This document shows positions 1 through 6,153 of a DNA stretch of 6,153 bases, in pieces; the stretch's first letter is position 1, and every line of letters starts with the position of its first letter. The stretch comes from JALZHR01 sp036389695 (GTDB lineage: Bacteria; Acidobacteriota; Blastocatellia; Pyrinomonadales; Pyrinomonadaceae). The position numbers and the translations under genes were made by a program. A model generated the notes under the pieces. It was not told the origin of the DNA. It saw only the letters and a program-made list of their open reading frames with translations, and made no database searches. The DNA is taken from NCBI GenBank assembly GCA_036389695.1, contig DASVWG010000108.1, forward strand, positions 1 to 6,153, in the 5' to 3' direction.

Positions 1-51
1 TACGGCTGGGCGGTCGGCGGCAAAGGCGTGATTCTGCGCTATCAGCGATAA
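1..51 (+). CDS. 3' end of an upstream gene, possibly a YCF48/BNR-repeat protein (partial)
   Basis: Frame 1 is open from the window edge and ends at TAA (49-51), giving the last 16 residues YGWAVGGKGVILRYQR. The pattern G-W-A-V-G-x-x-G-x-I-L-R resembles the closing strand of YCF48-like/BNR beta-propeller repeats, which are often found in exported proteins of environmental bacteria. That is a family resemblance over only about 13 residues, so the function is tentative. The 154 bp to the next start codon and the good ribosome binding site there suggest separate translation. I see no strong intrinsic terminator after this stop, so read-through into the next gene is possible. Confidence 0.6.
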   Translation, partial: YGWAVGGKGVILRYQR

Positions 52-149
52 ATTTTATTCATTGATAAAAGACGAGCAGGGGCAGGATGTCGGCTAAACG
101 GCTGAAGACGCGGTTTGTTTATCGTATTTTTTAGCCGCGCGCAATTAAT

Positions 150-180
150 TTGAATCCCTAAAATTAACCAAATCTATAGA
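150..180 (+). promoter_or_regulatory. Possible weak sigma70-type promoter for the receptor gene
   Basis: The AT-rich leader has TTGAAT (150-155) as a -35-like box and TATAGA (175-180) as a -10-like box. Their spacing is 19 bp, longer than the usual 17, and neither is a full consensus match. Any AT-rich leader gives such matches by chance, so this is only the best candidate in the 52-205 gap. Confidence 0.25.
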
Positions 181-194
181 AAATAAACTTTATG

Positions 195-200
195 AAGGAG
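195..200 (+). promoter_or_regulatory. Shine-Dalgarno site for the receptor gene
   Basis: AAGGAG at 195-200 lies 5 nt before the ATG at 206. It fixes the start, because the ATG at 192 is out of frame and the residues after 206 form a textbook signal peptide. Confidence 0.85.
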
Positions 201-205
201 AAAAG

Positions 206-3427
<3,222 letters not shown>

Positions 3428-3451
3428 TTTGAAGAATTAAATAGCCGATTT

Positions 3452-3489
3452 AGAACTCGTTTAATTTTTTTTAAACGAGTTCTTTTTTT
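3452..3489 (+). terminator. Strong intrinsic terminator of the receptor gene
   Basis: The arms 3452-3464 (AGAACTCGTTTAA) and 3471-3483 (TTAAACGAGTTCT) form a perfect 13-bp stem around a six-T loop, followed by an unbroken T run to 3489. It begins 24 bp after the stop codon. The T run is on the + side only, so it acts on + strand transcripts. Confidence 0.93.
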
Positions 3490-3520
3490 GCGGCGGCGAG
3501 GCGTTGAATCAGAAACAGGG

Positions 3521-3555
3521 AAATCTTCGCGATAAGCAAAATCGCGGAGATTTTT
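3521..3555 (+). terminator. Second terminator-like hairpin in tandem
   Basis: The arms 3521-3533 (AAATCTTCGCGAT) and 3541-3553 (ATCGCGGAGATTT) form a 13-bp stem with one G-U pair and a 7-nt loop (AAGCAAA). A T run, 3551-3555, overlaps the base of the stem. The stem is strong but the T tail is short, so it may be a backup terminator or an RNA 3' stabiliser. There is no T run on the opposite side, so it is oriented for the + strand. Confidence 0.65.
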
Positions 3556-3598
3556 CTGCGCCGGTTATGCAACCTAAAATAAATTTATAGCATCAATA

Positions 3599-3714
3599 AT
3601 AACAGGCTAAGAGTCGAAATCATAGAAACTGAAAATGTGAGCGCGGCTTAAAGTCTTTCTAATTCCTCCTGTTATAGCTGCCTGCCGTAGTATGTGACAC
3701 GGCAGGCTTTTTTT
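3599..3714 (+). ncRNA. Candidate small structured RNA ending at a terminator
   Basis: No credible ORF lies between the second hairpin (to 3555) and the third terminator (3680-3714), yet a strong + strand terminator implies a transcript ending there. ATAACAGG (3599-3606) and CCTGTTAT (3668-3675) are perfect 8-bp complements enclosing 61 nt. Inside is a small hairpin, TGAGC-GCG-GCTTA, with one G-U pair. The 3' part carries CCTCCT (3665-3670), a match to the anti-Shine-Dalgarno core, partly inside the closing helix. TAAAAT (3575-3580) could be a -10 box, but no good -35 is visible. It matches no riboswitch or sRNA family that I recognise. It could also be a non-functional spacer with stacked terminators. 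Confidence 0.25.
3680..3714 (+). terminator. Third intrinsic terminator in the intergenic region
   Basis: GCCTGCCGT (3680-3688) pairs perfectly with ACGGCAGGC (3699-3707). The 9-bp GC-rich stem has a 10-nt loop and is followed directly by seven Ts (3708-3714). It is + strand only. No protein gene ends just upstream, so it either terminates a small RNA, acts as an attenuator in a long leader of the next gene, or is a further barrier to read-through. Confidence 0.88.
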
Positions 3715-3773
3715 GTCCGCAAATCGCCGGAGATTTCCCGCTGCCAAAGATTCCGCTTCCGGCTTTTCCTTTC

Positions 3774-3818
3774 TCGAAACACAAATTTCTTGTATTTTTA
3801 TAATGGCTGTCTTACAAT
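3774..3818 (+). promoter_or_regulatory. Likely promoter region of the secreted beta-helix/VCBS gene
   Basis: Two candidate -10 boxes lie about 110 and 95 bp before the start codon. TATAAT (3799-3804) is a perfect consensus, with only weak -35 matches (TCGAAA at 3774-3779, 19-bp spacing). TACAAT (3813-3818) is one mismatch from consensus and has TTGTAT (3790-3795) at the ideal 17-bp spacing. Either would place the start downstream of the 3680-3714 terminator and leave a leader of roughly 90-105 nt. The exact box is uncertain. Confidence 0.5.
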
Positions 3819-3899
3819 CCGAGAAACGTTTCTATCGCCTGCATAAACCGCTTTTAACCGCCCGCATTCATTTTCCGGCGACGGACATTTTGAATAACA

Positions 3900-3905
3900 A
3901 AGGAA
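3900..3905 (+). promoter_or_regulatory. Shine-Dalgarno site supporting the start at 3913
   Basis: AAGGAA at 3900-3905 has its AAGGA core 8 nt before the ATG at 3913. The competing in-frame ATG at 3979 has no comparable site (its upstream bases are ctcaatcaaaca). This matters because the signal peptide would look more typical from 3979. Confidence 0.7.
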
Positions 3906-3912
3906 AAATAAA

Positions 3913-6018
3913 ATGATTTTAAAAAAAGATTTTGTCTCCGACGCGTCAAATTTCACTCCGGATAATCTCAATCAAACAATGAGTCGGGCGTTAAAGCTCG
4001 GCGTCGTTTTGCTCGCCGCAATGATAATTCTCAGTTCCGCCGTCGTGACGGCTGAAGCGAAGATTTTTACGGTGACAAAAGTCGCCAATACATCGGACGA
4101 TGTCTGCGATGCTGATTGCTCGCTGACGGAGGCGGTTAACGCGGCTGGCTCGCCGACCGACGACGTGATTACTTTCGCGCCGGCTGTCTTCAGCACGCCG
4201 CAAACTATTAACGGTATTATTTTCGCCAGGAACGGCGAAGGAACTTTAACGATAAACGGTCCGGGAGCGGATTTATTAACGCTGCGCCCGTCGGGCAGTT
4301 TCGGTCGGATAGTTTTCATCGACGGCGGAACGCTGACGCTCAACGGGTTGAAGCTGACGGGCGGCAATCTGGTCGGCGGCGCGCTGCAAGGCGGCGCGAT
4401 TGCCAAACAGGGCAACGGAACATTGTCCATCAATAACTGTCTTATTACCGGAAATGCTGCCGACACGGGCGGCGCCATCGGCAGTTCCGGCGGAACGATA
4501 AGAATCAATAATTCGACCATCAGCAATAACTCGGCTGTTATTTTCGGCGGTGGGATGGTTGTCAGCGGCGCGACGCATACCATTATCGTTAACTCGACCA
4601 TCAACGGGAACACACTCACCGACCCCGGCGCGTCCGGCGGTGCAGGCATCATGAATTCCGGCTTTCTGGAGATTTACAACTCGACCATTAGCGGCAACTC
4701 TGTGCCGGGAAGTTTCGGCAACGGTGGCGGAATTCGTGATTCCGGATCGGTAAGTCTGGTTAACGTCACTATCGCCGAGAACTCAGCCCCCAGCGGCGGC
4801 GGCGTCAGCGGAGTTTCGATTAATGGGAGAAATACGATTATTGCTAACAACACCGCGCCGACCGCGCCTGACTTTTCGGGCACGTTTACATCGCTAGGCT
4901 TCAACCTGATTGAAAATACTTCGGGCATGACTCTCAGCGGCGAGACGACCGGCAACATTTTCGGACAAGACCCGCAACTGGGCGCGCTGGCGAATAACGG
5001 CGGCGCGACTTCGACACACGCCCTGCTCGCGGGCAGTCCGGCGATTGACGCCGCCAACCCGACAAATTTTCCGCGACTCGACCAGCGCCGCTTGCTGCGC
5101 CCGGCGGACGGCGACGGAAACGGCTCGCGCCTGCCCGACATCGGCGCGTTCGAGCGCAACGCCGTCGCGCCGTATCGTGATTTTGATTTCGACGGCGACT
5201 CACGAGCGGACGTTTCCGTCTATCGTCCGAACGGCGGCTTCTGGTATTTATTACAATCGACGACAGGTTTTACGGGCGTGCAGTTCGGCATCAGCACAGA
5301 TGTGATTGTGCCCGCCGATTATGACGGCGACCGTAAGACGGACATTGCCGTTTTCCGCCCGTCGGACGGCGTCTGGTATTTGCTGCAATCAACCAATGGT
5401 TTCGCGCCGATACCGTTCGGACAAAACGGCGATATTCCCGTGCCCGGAGATTTCGACGGCGACGGAAAAGCGAATTTAGCCGTCTTTCGTCCTTCGACCG
5501 GCGCGTGGTATATCGCCCGCGCCACGGGCGTGCCGTCGCAGAATTTTGATACCGTTCCGTTCGGCATCGCGACGGACATTCCGGCGACCGGAGATTTCGA
5601 CGGCGACGGCAAAGCGGACGTGGCGGTTTTCCGTCCGTCAAACGGTTTCTGGTATCGGATTAGAAGCTCGAACACTCAATTTGTGGCGACACAATTCGGC
5701 GCGAGCGGCGACCTGATAGTTCCGGCTGATTACGACGGCGACACGGTGACCGACCTCGGCGTTTTTCGCCCGTCCGACGGCGTGTGGTATACGCTGCAAT
5801 CGACGTACGGCTTCGTGCCGCTCGTCTTCGGGCAAAACGGCGACATTCCCGTTCCGGCTGATTACGACGGCGACGGCAGAGTCAATCTGGCGGTGTTCAG
5901 ACCGGGCGCGAACGCGTGGTATATCGCCCGCCCGTTCGGCGCTCCGTCACAGAATTTCGACGCCGTCAATTTCGGTCTCGGCACGGACAAACCGGTTCCG
6001 AGCGCATTCGTCAGGTGA
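3913..6018 (+). CDS. Secreted CSLREA / parallel beta-helix / choice-of-anchor Q / VCBS-repeat protein
   Basis: This 701-residue exported protein has no recognisable catalytic motif; surface binding or adhesion is a guess from architecture. The start at 3913 is chosen for its Shine-Dalgarno site. It gives a polar 22-residue extension before a typical signal peptide (MSRALKLG from Met23, hydrophobic core 30-45, cleavage likely after AEA49). Mature residues 51-79 carry the CSLREA-type N-terminal motif as CDADCSLTEAVNAA, with Thr where the family name has Arg. Residues about 100-315 are a right-handed parallel beta-helix with N-x-x-I-x-x-N rungs. Residues about 325-414 match the choice-of-anchor Q module: DPQLGALANNGG at 353, GSPAIDAANP, DQRR, and DIGAFE at 409-414. 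Residues 425-701 are six DxDGD VCBS/FG-GAP-like repeats, potential calcium sites. It ends VPSAFVR, with no PEP-CTERM, LPXTG or type IX sorting signal that I can see. The gene stands alone after a promoter-like region; a palindromic repeat element follows within about 10-20 bp of the stop. Confidence 0.9.
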   Translation: MILKKDFVSDASNFTPDNLNQTMSRALKLGVVLLAAMIILSSAVVTAEAKIFTVTKVANTSDDVCDADCSLTEAVNAAGSPTDDVITFAPAVFSTPQTINGIIFARNGEGTLTINGPGADLLTLRPSGSFGRIVFIDGGTLTLNGLKLTGGNLVGGALQGGAIAKQGNGTLSINNCLITGNAADTGGAIGSSGGTIRINNSTISNNSAVIFGGGMVVSGATHTIIVNSTINGNTLTDPGASGGAGIMNSGFLEIYNSTISGNSVPGSFGNGGGIRDSGSVSLVNVTIAENSAPSGGGVSGVSINGRNTIIANNTAPTAPDFSGTFTSLGFNLIENTSGMTLSGETTGNIFGQDPQLGALANNGGATSTHALLAGSPAIDAANPTNFPRLDQRRLLRPADGDGNGSRLPDIGAFERNAVAPYRDFDFDGDSRADVSVYRPNGGFWYLLQSTTGFTGVQFGISTDVIVPADYDGDRKTDIAVFRPSDGVWYLLQSTNGFAPIPFGQNGDIPVPGDFDGDGKANLAVFRPSTGAWYIARATGVPSQNFDTVPFGIATDIPATGDFDGDGKADVAVFRPSNGFWYRIRSSNTQFVATQFGASGDLIVPADYDGDTVTDLGVFRPSDGVWYTLQSTYGFVPLVFGQNGDIPVPADYDGDGRVNLAVFRPGANAWYIARPFGAPSQNFDAVNFGLGTDKPVPSAFVR
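4435..4851 (+). repeat. Parallel beta-helix rung repeats (protein-level)
   Basis: Six seven-residue rungs of pattern N-x-x-I-x-x-N begin at residues 175, 200, 227, 256, 284 and 307, so the coil length is 23-29 residues. Examples are NSTISNN, NSTINGN and NSTISGN, each linked by glycine-rich turns (GGAIG, GGGMV, GGAGI, GGGIR, GGGVS). At the DNA level three of them share TCGACCAT, indicating related units. Asparagine ladders of this kind are typical of right-handed beta-helices. Confidence 0.75.
5185..6015 (+). repeat. Six VCBS/FG-GAP-like repeats arranged as two three-repeat blocks
   Basis: Repeats start at residues 425, 469, 513, 561, 606 and 650 (nt 5185, 5317, 5449, 5593, 5728, 5860), each 44-48 residues. 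Each opens with D-[FY]-D-G-D, then [AG]VFRP (SVYRP in the first), WY, and an xFGxxxD segment. Repeats 1-3 resemble 4-6 in order: 2 and 5 share GVWYxLQSTxGF and FGQNGDIPVP, while 3 and 6 share WYIAR and PSQNFD. The spacing of equivalent units is 408, 411 and 411 bp. The acidic loops look like calcium-binding loops. Confidence 0.85.
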
Positions 6019-6026
6019 AGTTAAAC

Positions 6027-6047
6027 GCGGAATGCGGAACGCGGAAC
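6027..6047 (+). repeat. Three tandem GCGGAAY heptamers
   Basis: GCGGAAT (6027-6033), GCGGAAC (6034-6040) and GCGGAAC (6041-6047) lie head to tail, starting 8 bp after the stop codon of the VCBS-repeat gene. The last overlaps the left arm of the palindrome that follows and reappears inverted at the right edge as GTTCCGC. Confidence 0.85.
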
Positions 6048-6153
6048 GATGAATAAAAGAAAGTTATGAGTTTTAAGTTTTGAGTTTTAAGTTGCCGAAA
6101 ATCGTTAATTTAAAATTCAAAACTCAAAATTCATAATTATTCATCGTTCCGCG
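6040..6153. repeat. Long imperfect palindrome, MITE- or REP-like, truncated by the window edge
   Basis: The outer arms 6040-6056 (CGCGGAACGATGAATAA) and 6137-6153 are perfect 17-bp inverted copies. Directly inside them, after a 7-nt insertion on the left only (AAGAAAG, 6057-6063), arms 6064-6093 and 6107-6136 match over 30 positions: 26 Watson-Crick, three G-U and one A-C in the + RNA. The loop is 13 nt (6094-6106), with a possible CGA-AAA-TCG mini-stem. No transposase is encoded in it. There is no T tail, so it is not a standard intrinsic terminator. Non-autonomous element, REP-like sequence and mRNA 3' hairpin are the options; the palindrome probably continues beyond 6153. Confidence 0.85.

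Noticed and set aside
91..137. CGGCTAA (91-97) and TTAGCCG (131-137) as a terminator for the upstream gene
   Set aside because: It is only 7 bp with a 33-nt gap, and the T run lies inside the loop side rather than after the stem, so it is not a convincing intrinsic terminator.
3585..3678. Direct repeat TTATAGC at 3585-3591 and 3672-3678
   Set aside because: A 7-nt match in AT-rich DNA is expected by chance and shows no attachment-site or operator features.
3713..3916. + strand ORF of 67 codons overlapping the start of the VCBS gene by ATGA
   Set aside because: Its TTG start lies in the T run of the third terminator and its internal ATG (3803) overlaps the TATAAT box. There is no ribosome binding site and the composition is not protein-like.
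3972..4652. Minus-strand ORF of 226 codons opposite the beta-helix gene
   Set aside because: It is a mirror of the GC-rich third positions and repeats of the real gene. It has no ribosome binding site or recognisable domain and is rich in Pro/Val/Ser as expected of a shadow.
4674..5159. Minus-strand ORF of 161 codons opposite the choice-of-anchor Q region
   Set aside because: It has the same shadow character and is fully antisense to a well-supported coding region with clear domain matches.
6019..6153. CRISPR array suggested by repeated words near the right edge
   Set aside because: The repeats are adjacent 7-nt words and an inverted repeat, with no unique spacers between direct repeats and no cas genes.

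Overview
The window holds two complete, co-directional (+) genes for exported proteins, the last codons of a third gene at the left edge, and unusually structured non-coding DNA between and after them. The gene content suggests an Acidobacteriota genome, probably of the Blastocatellia/Pyrinomonadaceae type. That is an inference from family style: an Oar-like TonB-dependent receptor with an N-terminal carboxypeptidase-regulatory domain lies next to a secreted CSLREA / beta-helix / choice-of-anchor-Q / VCBS-repeat protein. No rRNA or other phylogenetic marker is present to confirm it.

Layout. 1-51 is the C-terminal end of an upstream gene whose last residues resemble a YCF48/BNR-type propeller repeat. 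52-205 is AT-rich leader DNA with a possible weak promoter and a clear Shine-Dalgarno site. 206-3427 encodes a 1073-residue outer-membrane TonB-dependent receptor-like protein. 3428-3912 (485 bp) has no convincing gene. It carries three + strand hairpin-plus-T-run structures (3452-3489, 3521-3555, 3680-3714), a possible small structured RNA in front of the third, and the promoter and leader of the next gene. 3913-6018 encodes a 701-residue secreted protein: N-terminal CSLREA-like motif, parallel beta-helix rungs, choice-of-anchor Q module, then six VCBS/FG-GAP-like repeats. 6019-6153 is a heptamer-periodic, long inverted-repeat element that runs off the right edge.

How they work together. Both complete genes look like single transcription units. 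The first is closed by a strong intrinsic terminator and the second has its own promoter-like region and ribosome binding site. Both products leave the cytoplasm, one as an outer-membrane beta-barrel and one as a secreted or surface protein, but the sequence shows no direct functional link. The best second-look items are the palindromic heptad element at the right edge, the triple-hairpin intergenic region with a candidate sRNA carrying CCTCCT, and the 411-bp internal duplication in the VCBS region.
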